Source of the DNA: Parelaphostrongylus tenuis
Lineage: Eukaryota; Nematoda; Chromadorea; Rhabditida; Metastrongylidae
Direction of reading: 5' to 3'
Assembly: GCA_019055375.1 (NCBI GenBank)
Contig: JAHQIW010005536.1
Coordinates: 62,001-126,000 of the forward strand
Length of the DNA stretch: 64,000 nt
Numbering within the stretch: position 1 is the first letter of the stretch; every line of letters begins with the position of its first letter. Under the pieces are notes generated by a model. That model ran no database searches and was not told the DNA's origin. It saw nothing but the letters and a program-made list of their open reading frames with translations. The translations under genes were made by a program, and so were the position numbers. Below are positions 27,801 through 42,800 of this stretch, piece after piece.

Positions 27801-30800
27801 TGTCTAAACTTTCTCTTCAATTCTAGCTTCACCTCTGCTGTATCCCATTATGGCTACCGTTCTAACCTATCATTGTGGTTCATTTCTGGCCTATGCCGCG
27901 AGATTATTTGTTATTAGATATAGCCGCAGTGATCGTGTGGATGTGGTTCGTCCTCAGGATCCGACATATTCGTCCTCAGGATCCGAACTTCCGACCTACG
28001 TCAACGATCGAAAATCAGAGACGCCGTTCTACACGCCAGGATATCGAAAATAAGGTGGGCCGGACACGTGATGCGCTTCAACGACAACCGATGGACGAGA
28101 GCCGTTACCGACTGGATTCCTCGGGACGTCAAGCGCTCTAAAGGAAGACCACTGACCCGTTGGTCCGATTTCTTCACGAAAGCGATGGAAGAAAGATATG
28201 ATGCTCAGCGAATTCCTAGAGCAAGGAGGACCCACTGGGCTACTCTTGCACGCGATAGGGAAAAATGGAAGAGTTGCTGGTACCCGCTCGAGTCACTCGA
28301 CGATCAACGGGACGACAGGTGATACAGGTGATAGCCGCAGTCCTATCACTTTTCTGCCGCGATTTCCCGCTGATCTGGCTGACAGGTTGAGATTTTCTCT
28401 TGGTTTTTACTGTGTGTTTGTCTTCTATGAAACCTGTCAATACGAATGTCACTAGACTCATTCACGAACTGCTCATACACTTCGATATGATTTCTTGTTA
28501 GATCCTAGGATTTGACTACCAGTCTAATGACAATATTTGTTCTCATCTATTCCAATTTCTATAATACGAAAAGGTTGATCGAGCCCACTAGGCACAACAC
28601 TTTTGGTGAAAATAAAAAATCATGAATTGGTTTTTATGTGGTCATTCAGATCCTCATCTTCTGAATTTGGTTAAATTCTTGTCTCTCATCTTAGATCTTT
28701 GCACCTCTTCACTTTTCGGAATTTCCATGTGGGTTTCCGTTGTTTGTGACTTTTCACGTGATTCCACACGATTTTCGATAATTTTAATAAGAAAGTGGAT
28801 TCAGTGCAGATCTTATCGAAGTAAACGTTCAGCATAATGACAAAACCTGCCGTGCCACGCAATCACAGCATTGCATTGAAATCAGTATTTGTTTGGGATC
28901 TCATCAATCAGTAAAGGCTTGACGAACTAATTTGCTGATGTCGTTGTTCTACTGTGCAGTTCTCAGAGTACCTGAAGGGCTTAGAAAGTGCTCAGAAAAT
29001 TAAAAATAATTCGAAGGAGCCATACTTGCAGTATCATGTGCACTGCACTGTGCCTGCGTAAGTGAGAAGTTAAAAGTGACGACGAACCGCTTTCCATCAC
29101 CTTCCCACTCATTCCATTTGAGGCGTTTGACCGAATTTATGTTCAAGATAGAATCTGCATACACATAGGCACAACAACACGTGTATGCGAGAATATAAAC
29201 TAGGCTACACGGGGCCTTTAATCAATGTGTCCATGCAGATGTGGGGAACTTATTCTCTGACTTTCACTTAAGTCTTGAAGTGGATGGACATTGCTTTGTG
29301 TTCGACTCCTACATGTCAATTTGTGGTGTGTGAAATTTTCTAAAGCGTATCCTCTCATACGCACTTCTTTAGGACAGCAGTCGACATACGTTGACACTTT
29401 TTTGTAACAGCTAGTTTTTCGGAATTCAATGTCAACTTTGATGATCGCTAGAGTAGTTTATGAGTTAGTAATTGGTCAGATTATGGAAGTGACGTCATAT
29501 AGATGAATAACATATTAGAAAGCACCTGGAATCTTGAAGGGCATCGCAAACTTTTAACACGTTTCGCTGTCTAGAATAGTAGCCTTCACAAAAAAATATG
29601 TAAGAAATTCCTGAACTCAACGATCTCAGAAGCTTGAGAAAGTTTTTTGGTAAAATCACATGTCTATGTCTTGAAAACAAAGACTTGTCTCTGTCAATGG
29701 TTTTTTTGGACTGGTGTGTGTTACCGTATGCTCAATTGTGTTGCTTTAGAGTTCAGAATGGTCATTCGTCCCCGTCTGACCCGCATGATGAGGTCACGTC
29801 CTCGCGAATGCGTTAATAAACCCAGAATGCCGTGTGTACTTTGGTAGTGTCTCAGCCTTCTCCTTTGTTTCCCATCCTCTTTCTTTTCCTCTTCTCTTTC
29901 TTCTTGCTGTAGTAGTTTCTCTCTTCTTTTGACACTCTCTCTTTCTTTCTTCCTCTTTGAGTTTGTCTCACACTCTCCACTTCTTTCATACGGTCACAAC
30001 CATAAGCACCATATTTCATCAAAAAAGGCGTAAGAGCAACATCGCTTTGACATGCTCTCAATTCCGCAAAGAGATCCCTTTAAAATACCGAATACAGCTG
30101 CGTCTTTTCTGTTTAACTTCTTGCATGATTACTATTATTTTATAATGTGTAACGAAAAATAAACAGGTAGGCGTTACATGATTTCAGCTGTTTATGTAAA
30201 ATTATTCTTAGCAACTTAGCTATCGTAACTCAAAAGACCGAACGAGTCAAAAAAGATGATTCTTTACGTTTCCTAGTCTTCACATTCCCGATGTGATCGA
30301 AATGTTTTGATTATCGGGTAGGTGAGAAGTACTGCATCCTGTCGACTTCCGCCAGCTTCACAGGAAAAGCCTACTAATAGACCGGCTGCTGTTTGCACTT
30401 CGGCCTATTGTCCAGTCTCTATTCCGACCTTGAATGCCAACGTCGGCCTCCATAATATTTTTCTTCCTGTTTCCTGAAAGAATTACCTCCTACGAAGAGT
30501 TGAAAATGTGAACACAGAGTTTCTTCTAAAAATTTCTAATTTGTGTCCGTTGCGTACCTTTCATATTTCCAAAATATTGTGTTAATCTACTTATGAAGAA
30601 TGATTAGATTTTGCTGACACACTTACAACCTCCGTGCTTTTTGTCAGCATTTCTTATAGTTTTTCGATGACTAGGGAGATTGAGGACTTAGTGATTTGGA
30701 ACGCTTATTGAAGGTCGCACTCTTGGTTACCGGATAAGACGATACATCTTCACACGTCGTAAATCTCCCAGTTCTTCTCTCTCCTTGTCTTACAGTATCT

Positions 30801-33800
30801 ACCCTGAAGCTGATCGCATTCGCGTTTGGCTTTAATACAATTTGAGATCTGAAAACTGATTCCAACCACCAACACAGCTGATTTGCGCATCCAACGAGCA
30901 CGTTTAGTTCGTCTTTTTGGGTGGTCTATACGGTCTCGGAGTTGCTTCGATTCTCTCACAATACACTAATGTTTTCGATGTCCATTTCTCGTTGTGTTTT
31001 CTCATTATACGACCGAGCTATACATGTTCATTCCATGAAATGTATTCCATTGAATCTCGAGGAGTGTTTCTTCACCGAAGATATAAAATTCGCAAACCGG
31101 CTAGGTACCGGTTCATCTTCAGTAGACATCGGTTTATGTATTTATTATGCCCAGTTTCTGCTGCATTGCACAGAGCGAGAGAAATGTCCTTAGATAATTA
31201 TGTACACAAGTTGTGATAACTAGGTTGTTCTGAGGCATCTGAAAATAAGAGGGCGATCCACGCTGCTCGTTGTCTTATTCTAACCATCCCTCACTTTAGT
31301 ATCCATATTCGGTCACTTTTCTATATAGATCTATGATAGGGTAAGATCTGCCCAGTCAGTAGTCAGTCTAAAGTTGTTTTCCTCAACATCAGATATTTCG
31401 CAAACAATGTTTTCCCGGTTGATTCGTAGTCCTATCGTCTTCACTGTTCTGTTGAACTTGCTAAGCACCGACTTTGCCTTTAAGAAGATAGTACTATCCT
31501 CCATAAGGAGGAAATTTGACAGAAATCGTCGGTCTACGTGTATATTTTCTTCGTTCGAGTTGAAAGGCTATCAACAATCACTGAATGTAGTGCGACGGTG
31601 GATGAATTTGATGAAATGGTGTCCTGGCGATTCCTTTCCAAACTAGAAATAATGAGCCGATGGTCGATGATAAACTGTAATGTCTTTTTCTGTGACATTT
31701 GCAGCTAACAAATCCTTTAATAATTATGTATGGTGGAGAAACTCTAACATTACATAAATTTTCTTTCCAGCTTTCAAGCGAAACGTTTGTGGATAATGAT
31801 AGCCTACTTGACATACTTATTTCTCTATTTCCTTGTAGCTTTCGTTAACCATTTCTTGATATTTTGATGTGAAGATTAGATTTACGAGAATTTTTTATTT
31901 TATTGCTTTTACAGCAATGTTATAATGTTGAAAATGGCTATAAGATTAATTCGGTATACTGCCGAAATGATTTATCATGCCAAACTCGTTAGCCAATGAT
32001 TCCTGATAGCTTTGATGCCTTGTATCGCAAGAGTGATGGTAAAGAAGATGTAGGGTAGTGGTAGCATGCACCCTTCCATTAGGTGAAACACGAGTTCAAC
32101 TCCCGTTTGAGGTTTCAAGTTTGGCATGTCACTCAGCATTCTCGGATAAAAATTCAGTCCTTCAATATAGTTACATGATGATTCTCCACATCCTGTCAAT
32201 GCTTGAGAAGTGATCTGTGTTCTGTATTGATATAATAAGATATTTATGTTAGTGAATCAGTTCTTATTACAGACGTTTCTGGAGACGAGCTGAATAAGTT
32301 CGTACTGCTGCTTCTTGGCTGCGCCGTTCAGAGCGACAAGAAGAAAACGTTCGTTAATCGGATCACCAAGTTGGAGAAGTACGTTCAACAAGGGATCGCT
32401 AAGGAAATACAAAAGGTACAGATTGCACCTAAAACATTTTTAGCTTTCAAGAAAGAAATTTCTCTGTTTCTTTTTCATACTATTTTCAGCAGCTAAAAAA
32501 CTCCTTGTGTTGTGTTATAACGATTTTTGTGTACCCTTTCATTTTCATTACATTTGATTTTAGAGACTTCGGGTGAAGATGTACTATAGAAAAATTAATT
32601 GCTGTTTACTTTGAACACAGATGAAAATATATCGCAATTTTATGAAACAAAAACTTTCTTGTTCAGCCAAATCGCACACACTTGCTATTATTATTAGATT
32701 GAGGAAAAAGTTCCTTAACACCAACTAAAAATTCGAAGTTTATACATGAATTCAATCAGAAACAACAATAATTATTCTTCAAAATAAAAACTATTGCTAT
32801 CTACGATCTTCAAGCTTTCGGATCTGCTCGAAATACCATTCCTTGAGTTTTGAATAAAAAACTCCTGACATGACTCTTCAGCTTGATCAAATGTTACGAA
32901 TCGGCGTTTTCAAAAGAAGGGCCATAATCGGACGGCGCAACACCTAGATTGTAGGCTGGGTGCAGCAAGACTCTGAATCTTTGCAATTCATCAAAGTTTT
33001 TCTTAGTCTTCTTTGTGGTGTGAGGTTTGGCACTGTCTTGCTGAAACAGCACGCATTTCCAAGGAAACGATGTCGGGTATTTTATCCGAAGAGTAAATAA
33101 AAATTCGTTGCACTATAACTAGCGCTTCCGTGGGAGTTTTATTTTATGGAAACGTTCCTGAGACATCCTCATGAATTTTCAATGACCGTTACTGTGCGAA
33201 ACAGGCATAAGATTCAAGTTTTTCGCGACTTTAAGGAACTTTAAAATGTTGGAATATTTTCTATACTAATTTTTATGATTATTTTTATTAATGCTTTTTT
33301 CTTTCTTACCATTACTGCTTCCAGATCACAGAAAGTTCGTCAGTGGTGTTGAGCATCGACTCATTGGCTCGTTACGACGTCAGCGTCCTGGATAACGTAG
33401 AGAAGCTTGTTGAACAACGCGACACCTACGCACAAAATCTCTTCCAAATGGCCGATACGGTATGAGGGTTTCTTCCTAGGAAGAAGTGATACTTCGTTTC
33501 CTTCATGGAGACTGAAAGGTCAACACAATATATTCTTTGAAGTAAAGGATGAGAAAATTGAGAGTGTAACAAGTTCCTTGAAACAATTTGTTTGCGTATT
33601 ATTTTCTTGTTGATTAGGTGAATGTATTCAGTATCAAAGTGATTAATATCTGTTTACTGTAAATTATAAGGTCTACAAGAATTTCAAATATTCCTTTTGT
33701 GATAACGAAGCCGACTTTCCAAGTGATAACAGTATAACTGCGGACGATAGAGGTTTTATCACTTTTGTGGACTATTATGTGTGACGTGAAGGACAAAAAG

Positions 33801-36800
33801 TAGAGTAAACTATGAATTTTTTCCTTGTTTTTCTTAATTCCGTCTTTATATCCTTTCCTTCGTTCGACGTTTTTCAAAGATGCTTATGTTTTATTATGAA
33901 CTTTGTGGGGACGTTTTTTCACTTGTTTTACAATTCTCATTTAGGAAAGTGATGGAGGCGGGTGTTCAACTGAAGGCTCATCAGCAAGTAGCGAACTCGA
34001 TCAGTGGCGTAAAACCGACATACGAAATGGTACGTGAGAATTATTTGCTCTGAGCATTTATTAACGTCGAACTTACACACTCAAAGTAGTTCGTTGGTGT
34101 AAATTTCATATAAGATGAGCACTAGTCTTTATAGTTACGTAGACATCCTTCCAATAGACTGTTTCTAAACTTCGCTATAAACATTGATATGGTCTGTGAG
34201 AATGTTTAAAGCCATTTCGAGGTTGATTCGTAAATGGCTAACGCACGTTCGGCGGTATTGCCCGCTTCATCACGTCTCCCCATTACTCGCACAAAATAGG
34301 GTTCAGTGTGGGATGTGTGGTTCTGATGAAGCGAACGATGCCGCCGAAATGTACGCAACGCGCTGTCGTACCAACCTTGAAATGGCTTTGAGCAATTTCA
34401 CAGACCAGTCTTTTTCCTACTGGAGAAAAGCAGAGCGCCTTGTAACCGTTTTATAAATCATTTTGTGGAGTAGGCAAAACTCTTGAAATCCTTTATAGAT
34501 TTAGATCTCTTCTTGTATAAGCTCTATTCTCCTCCAAAGGGCGCGTACAGGTCAGTGATTACACATGACTTGCACTAACACCAGATTCTCAAATCAATCA
34601 CACACTTCAACGTTCGAACGCACCACCTTCGCGATTTTCAAATTGATACCAAAGTAGTCTTGAAGCATAAGATACTAATTCAATGCATTGGTGTGTCCCA
34701 ACAACGCATTGAAAAATTACTAGGCTGAGGAAAAAGTTCCTTAGTGAGTGCAAATTCTATGATAGGGATATAAATGCTTTGAGCTGTTAGGTGTAGTGCT
34801 AGACAGGCACCTGTTTCGTCCTGCCGGGACTCATCAGTAGTACCCTCCATCCATTCAGCTGATCCCCTGAATAATCCTCTATAAAGAAATGGACGCCGAG
34901 TAAAAAAAATCACTGCCAGTCAGATGATGAAAATACCTGACGTTGTGATGACCGACAGTCGAGCGCGTAGCTGTTATAATGAATCATACCTCTACTTTCA
35001 ACCACTTCATTCTTTTGTTTTTTTTTTGTTTGTTTGTTTGACACATTGTTATCTTTTTCCAAATTTTATATTTGTTTCACATAGTATCGGTTGTTGTAAA
35101 TTCATGTCTTAGGAATCTTTCCATCAGAAACTCTCACGTCAACGCCAGTTATAGTGCATCGAATTTTTATCTACTCTTTGGAAATCAAATGGGATGGACA
35201 CAATTGAGCTTTGAGTTTTAACACGGTATTGCTGGAAGCGATAACTTTCGACAAAAGATACTGCAAAGGAAAGGAGATCTGTGGTACCGAAGATGATGGT
35301 GCTGTGAGCCTGGCACCACAGAGTCTACGATGCGTTGAAAGAAAAGTACCCAATGTTGATTCTCGAAAGCGCGCGCTGTTCCAGCAAGACAATGTCAAAC
35401 CCCACACCTCAAAGAAGACTGAGGAAAAGTTTGATCAAACTGGAGGTGAGTCAAGGTCTTGCCGCACCCAGCCTCCTGTCCAAATGCTGCGCCGTCCGAT
35501 TATGGTCCAGTTCCGCTCAATGGAACATTTCCTGCGTGGACGCCGATTCGAGACATTTGATCAAGTTGAAGGGCATGTCAAGAGTTTGTTGATTTAAGGC
35601 CCGACGAATGGCGATTTCGAGCAGATCCGAAAGCTTACAAATCGTTGGCATAGGATCGTGGATGATGATGATCTTTATTTTGAAGAATATTTATTGTTAT
35701 TTTCAATCAACTTTACTATAAACTTCCAAATTTGTAACTGTACTTATTATAAACTCGAAATTTTCAACTGTACAAAGGAATTTTTTTCAATCTAAAAATT
35801 GTGCTTTAAACCACCTCTCCTATGATGATGTGCATTAAATGTGCATTAAACCATCTCTGCTATGATTTGACCGTAACGATGTATCTCTCATGAGTTCATG
35901 AACGTTGTACGCTTTATTCTTGTTTCATCCCTTATTCTCTGTCATCAGGCTATAGTACTTAATCTCTTAGGGCAACGTACGCCATCACCTGCTTACCTCG
36001 ATCGACACTCCACTGTTGAGCTGAGCGCTAAGAACGCTGAGCTTCGAAAACTTCGCAAAGAGACGTGGGCCTGCACGTTTGATTCCATTCTAGTCTCTTG
36101 AGAAAAAGAACTAAGGCTGTTATTCAGGGAAGACAAAGACGACCGTATAAATGAACTCACGGATGAGCTTGAAGCGTCTGAGGCAGAGGTGAGTGCCCAG
36201 TTCCTTTTGAAAAAGGATGTGCCGAAATCGCGGAATCAATTCTGTCGTGATTGTTCACTTTCCAGTGGCTGTACATTAAGTAGGAAGTAAATGGCATAGT
36301 CGTAGTATTCTCGTTCATCATAGGCACCGTGATGGTTCTATTCCGCAACTGGCACATCAAGTCACCTATCTCCCCAAAAGTTGATAAATTGGTACCAGAC
36401 GTGTCTGAGAAAACTCCACTCTCTGCAATCGGAGTGGGAATGCTCTACCCGGGCCACCTCAGAACTCTGCGGAGGGTCGACTTGGTTAGCGTCCAATAAC
36501 ATTCATGCAGAAGAAGACAATCCACAACACCAGTGGAAGTCACGCGTGGAAAGTTCAAAAACTTCCGTAGATTATAGATTATTATATATCCTGTAAACTA
36601 ATTGAGTGGGGAAGTCCTATCCGCACAGTAGTTGCGACTTTCTCTATTAAAGATTGAGACTACAGTACGTTATCATTTTTTTCTAGGTGAGAAAACTGAA
36701 AGAAGAGCGAATCGAGTTGGTCAAAGACGCACGAGCTGCAAAGGATCTCAGGGACGAGCTGGACTGCGTCCATCAAAAGGTTGGTCTTCTTCCATACTTT

Positions 36801-39800
36801 TCGCTGCAAGGAAACATGCTTGCACTAATCATTTGTAAGAAAAGAAAAGCTATGAATATTATCTTCCATTACTCAAACCCACCCAACTTTCTAAACACCT
36901 ATTCAAGCTTTTCATTTATTATCTTTGTCTAAAATAAATCGACACAGTGAACGTCGTGGTTTCTGATTGCGCTTAATTTCTCTCTACAAGATGCCCACTA
37001 GTGCAACTCCCACATTTTGAATGTTTCTCTCACTGCTTCTGTAAGAAGTCGATTACATGTATTATTCCCAGTAGTTCTTTACAAGGAGCCTAGATGTTCC
37101 TTTAGATTTTTTTATCAGTAAATTTCCAAATTACAGCTTGGCCGACTGGACAAGCTGGAACGCGAGAACTCACATTTGCATGAAAAGCTTGCGAAGCTCG
37201 AATATGTGCAAGCTCAGCTAGAGGTTAGTTTCGATTTTCAGAATCTACCGCTCAATCAGGTCTAAAAAGGTATTGTACTGCATTTATGCGAAGTGTTTCG
37301 CTTTAAACGAGGCTTCTAAACTGAATATTCTTCTGGATTCACACGATTTCATCTTTCCCTCTCATGCTCCTTAGAGATAGAATTTTTTACTCCTATTTTG
37401 CTACATAAACAAAAATTCCCTGTGTAAATCGCAAGGCAGTTCATTCAGAAATGGTTTTCATTCACTGATCTATTCATTAGATATGCTCGATTGCACATGA
37501 CATTTACCTCGGCGAACTTTACTTGAGGTGATCAAAACTAGTGAACATGTAGAATTGAACGGAAAAAAAGTTAGAACGAAATTCGATGCGGACATCATGT
37601 TAAGCAAATTGAAGTCTGCAGATTTGATCTACTTCAGAGTTAAAAAATTGTTGACAAATTTAGTCAAGAGCTTAGAAATTTTTGAAAAAAGATGATGCTG
37701 TTCCGAAGTAGAGACTCGATACTTCAAAAAATTCACAAATATGACTGAATTTTTGAATGAATCATTTTCTTGCTGTAATTGATATGAACTTCAGTGCTTT
37801 TTCCAGCATCAACGTGCTGATAACTCAACACTTGAAATGTCCATCGAACAGTTAGAAAACGAAGTGGAGATACTACGTCAGGAGAAAAAAGTAATTTGCG
37901 CTTTGATTTAGATGTTTTTGATAAAATTGCATGTGCAATTGTATTTACATTGCAATACGAGTCAAGCAGGTGTATGTTTTCCTTGTTCTCCTTGAAGGTG
38001 CTGAACATGAACGGCCTTGACGCCTCTCACAGAAACTTGTATCCCCGATGCTGGCGATATGTGTTCATATGGGCTTTTGATTACCCAGCATTTTACTTTC
38101 TCCAATGGAAGCTTACCGGACGGCAAATTTTGCAATACATTGTAGCTTACCAGTCCAGAAAACTCCCTTATCCAGTTCAGCCTCTTATACTGGGGAAAAG
38201 TAAATCTACTTTATCCTAGTCCAGAAACTTTTACGAACGGCTTTCCATGTAAAGGAACCATTAATGTCCTTTTAGTAGAGATAATGCAGTATAAGCTTTT
38301 TGAATTATTATTACTGGACAAATATAACTCATGATTAAGCTCCTCTACTTCAGACTCATAGTGAAACTCGAACGCGACTGAACGAGGCTCAGCAGAGTTT
38401 GCGATGCCTGCAAACCGACATTGGTGAAGTGGGAATTTAACATGCTGTGATTTTTTTATTGCATGCCCATCTAAATGTAAACTTTTTTTTAGAAGAACTC
38501 AAAAATTGAAGAACTTCTGGTGGAGCAGTCACGTCTTGAAAGTGAACTGATGTGTTTGAATGGCAAGATTCTTCAGTTGGAAAGGTGAGTTTTAAGTTCT
38601 TCATTGATTGAAAAAGAGAGCAGCTCAAGATATTTTCTGAAATGTCAAACCGATAGAAGAAGCTGCGAAATCTATCAAAAGTGATGCTAATGCTTTGAAA
38701 TCACTTTTACGTCAAGGGAAATGGGTTGCTTCGTCAATAATCGTTTGTGTGGAGGAATCACTATTACTAGTACTGTCCAAAAGTCATTGTCCAATAATTT
38801 TCGTCCATTGTTGTTCGATTTTTTCACATTTTCATACAGAAAAGTTGGGTGACATTTGTTCACTACCACAGCTTTCTTCAATCAAGATGACGGAGCTTAC
38901 GGTGCAATATCCTGAAGCTTTCCTTTTCAAAAAAATTAACGATAGTTTCCCGTCAGACGGCACAGAATTAAAGACCGATTCCTTTCGCTGAACAACGACC
39001 TTTCAAAATAGTGTTAGTGATTATTGGAAAGCTTTAATCTCTGGATAGTACCTTACATGGCCATTTTTGGGAAGTTTTTTCTATAACGCTTTAATTGAGG
39101 AAATCATTTGTGTTTCACATGCGAATGTTTCTCGAAGGACAAAGCTCTTTCTTGAGATCAATAGTGACTTGATAATTGAATGATTCCAACGCTAAGCTTG
39201 CTTTCTTAAGAAGCCATTTCTCCATAGTGCAACAGGGAAAATTAGATTGATTTACACAAGTCAGCATGTATTTTTGGTCAGTTCACGGATTGCGTGGTGG
39301 GGGGTGGGTAAGGGTTGTGTTGCGCGGTTATCGATAGATGAGGCCTAGAAAGCCACATGAGAAGTGTGATCTTTGTTATTCATTTAAAAATTGTTCTTTC
39401 GCCTCAAAGAAAACTTCGGATAAAACGTAAGACTCTAATACTAAATGATTTTCTTTGCACGTTCATGTGTTTTTCATGTTTCCAGTGAATAATAGTTGAA
39501 TTGCGCGGCCATTGTAAAACATGCTACGATTGGAGAGAAAGTTCTTGAGCGCTTCAATAAGCTTGAAATAACCTTCATGCATATTTCGGGAATATTACAG
39601 TTTCTTATGTGGAATTTTCCCACTGAAGACCGATACTAATCGACTTTACTTTGTGAGAAACCTCCGCCAAAACCAACGATACAATGAAAATTCGTATTTT
39701 ATTGCGTTATTATTGGAGAAAGGGTCTTTCACAGTGAGCTGCAGTCCATGATCAACGAAGTTGTTAACGATTCAACGAAACGACAGAGAAAAAAGAGCTC

Positions 39801-42800
39801 TATTGTTAGCAGTTTGGCTGAGTTTACGACATTCTTGAGAAGTACTCGGCTTTGGTCAACCGAAAGCGCGTTTTTGGTGCAGCAAGACAATGCCAGACCG
39901 TACACTGCCAAGAACACCAAAGACAAGTTTGATGAATTGGACGGAGAAGGTTCTGCCGCATGCTGGCAACATCCAGATTGCGCTTCATCCGACTTTGGCC
40001 TTTTCCGATCAATTCAACACTTTTTGACCGGTTGCCGATTCGAGTCGTTCAATGAAGTTGAAGGAGCAATGTCTTTGATTCGAAATCGAAGGACTGGTAC
40101 TTTGACTAGATACGAAATTTGGCGAATCGATGACAGGAGGTTGTAGAAAACGATGGTCTTTGATTTTAAGAACAATTATTAATGCTTTTGTTTGTAATTC
40201 ATGCACATTTTTTTAACAAATGTTCCACAACTTTCTCTCCAACCTGATAATTCTATTTCGAATTTTACAACGTTAGAAAAAGTCTTTTCAAAAACGGCCA
40301 CATTGCACATTAGCCAGAGATTTAAGCTTTTTATTGATTACTAACACTCTTATGGAAAGTTCTTATCCAGCGAAAAAGGTCGGTTTTTGATCCTGGGTCG
40401 TCTAACGGAAAAGAGCCTAATTACCTATATAAGCTGTTCAGGCACAATGAAGATCCAAATAATGCTGCTCATGAGAGTTTCGGCTCACTTGCTGACGAAA
40501 TGGCCGACAGTGAACGCAGTGAAGTGATGCAACTGCGGTCCGAAAATCGTAAACTGCGCTTGCTTCTCGATTCGAGCAAGAAGTATGGGCAAAATTCCTT
40601 TCTGGGACGTTTACTGGGGCGTGATATGAATTGTTCCAGCTCAGCAGAAACATCTAAGAAGTTGGAGCAGTTGACGGCTGAGGTCGAGCAACGCGAGAAG
40701 GACTTCAACGAGAAGCGCGCTGAGAACGAGCTGATGCAACGACAGCTGCAAACGCTGGAAGTTACCCTCTCGCGACTGAACAAGGAGATAATCGAGGTGG
40801 TAATAGAATTCCGTTACATTCGAGAAGATTTATTTTACTTTGGCAGTGCGCACTATGCGAAATTCCGAAGTCATTAACATTTATTATTGATTATTCTTGA
40901 TACTTACCATTGAATGTTCACGCTGCTGACAAAATTCTATTCGCTACAGACAATTTAGAACGCTTGTGACGCACTGCTTAGAGACGCTCTGCGTTCGATA
41001 GTTCGATTCCAAGCCATGTCTCACCAAACCATCCATCCCTCCGGGATCGATAAATTGGTACCACACTGGTTGCCACTTATCTGGGAGCATAAGGAGCAAT
41101 GACTAGATACAGCGTGGTCACCGCGAGTCATCTCATTATGAAGGCCAGCTTGCATTCAATCACCTCAAACGAAGTAGAAAATTGAAGACGAATGCATGGC
41201 CCATTCTTCAGAGACTGTTAAATTCCGAGAGCTTCGTCCTTTATCCGTTTCTATAGACAACGAGATGCGGTCAAATTAAGTTATTTATACGTCTGCAAGA
41301 ATTTCGAAGTTGAAGTTTGGTTTGAAAGTCGAAGAGGATCAAAGTTTGATTGGAATTCAATGTAGGGCTAAAAAAGCCATTCTAAGACCTGTAAAAATTC
41401 GAAGCTTAAACTCGTTTTGTGATCTCAAGAGTCATCCTGTTGAAACCTAAGGAGATTTCAAAATTGGGTCAACCAAAAAATACTTAAGCCAAAGACCTGA
41501 AATGATTCTTGGCTTTGCATTGTTTGCTCATCAAGGAGTAAAGGAGGCATCGCCAATATAAATGCTTTTGTTCAACACATTCGTACCGTACGGACACTAT
41601 GGCGCCCTTAAGTGCGGTAACTATGGTTTCGGGGCAATTTCCGAGCTTTCCACACCCTTTTGAGCTCTTTGGCAATTTGTGAACTAAGGACCAGATGGTA
41701 ATTTCAAAAGAATAGTCAACACTTCAGAATTGTTTACTGAATACTTATTCGATACTTGTATCAACGCGTTGCCTCGGCTGAACGGTGTGGAATGGCGTAA
41801 ATATTTTGGTTTTAGTGATAGTTGAGTCGTTGCTTGTATACTTTGCGATAGAGTACTGCTCTTTGACTCGTCTTGATTGTCCTGCCAAGCGAAATTTAGG
41901 GATAGGATTTATCCTTATAACGAACAACCTAAATATATCAAAGTATATACACATATATGTACAGCAACCATCATGAGCATTAACAATTATACTTGATTAT
42001 TAATTGATTATACGAGAACGATAAAGTGAACTTGATCATACGACAGAACGACAAAGTTGATGCCAAGGACAAGTGAGTGACGACGTCGAAAAATGAGTGA
42101 TTGATTCGAGATACACGATAGGAAGGAGTAATTGATAGCTGATGTCTTGACACCTAGTTAGTATTATCGACAGATGAGTGGAAGGAGATAAAGAGAACGA
42201 GCAAGCAATGAGATCGTAAAGAGGAATCAAGTGCCATTGTGGGCGTGATTCTCCACCATCGACATCTTCCTTGACCGCTAAGCATCCACTTCGTCGACAG
42301 GTGTCCGCCATCGGCAATGTCCCGGCTATATCGCGATTTCGGGCCGATAAACACGCTAATTACGTCTCCTACCGATTAGTTGAGGCAGTGTCCACAGGAT
42401 ATAATGTTTACTTATTCGATAAATTTACCTTATATTTTCATATTTTACATAGTGTTTTATTATCTACAGTATGTACATGTTCAAGGCAAAGGAATTAGCA
42501 GTTGTTTAGCGAAACAAGTGCTGTAAATGGGGTCAAAAACGTAAACAGTTTAATTGTAAAATTATACTGGGAATACGGATGTCTTAGCATTAAGATTTAA
42601 ATAGCCAGTGTTTTAAGTAAGGACAACTGTTCTCAAGGACAAATGATCTACGAGCACCTAGTCTTCAACGACTTCTTCAGTTATGTAGTAGTAGGCGTAG
42701 TGATGTATGGACATTCACAAACGCCGACAAGGTCTGTATTCTATTTGTTCAGGCAGCAAATGAACGTGAAAAGTTACGAGCAGAACGTGATGAATCTGTT

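Larger units (their letters stand above)
15862..32272. other. grdn-1: 16.4-kb grdn-1 intron
   Basis: The donor after 15,861 (gttcgt) and the acceptor before 32,273 (ttcttattacag) agree in phase. The intron holds a hairpin element, two helicase pseudogenes, tandem SINEs, an RTE copy, two further SINE copies, a pyrimidine tract and several unexplained ORFs. No other Hook exon is needed between them. Confidence 0.75.

Noticed and set aside
28960..29057. 98-nt frame ([17 protein letters not shown]) between a good acceptor and a gtaagt donor
   Set aside because: It does not fit the phase of the flanking grdn-1 exons and matches no family.
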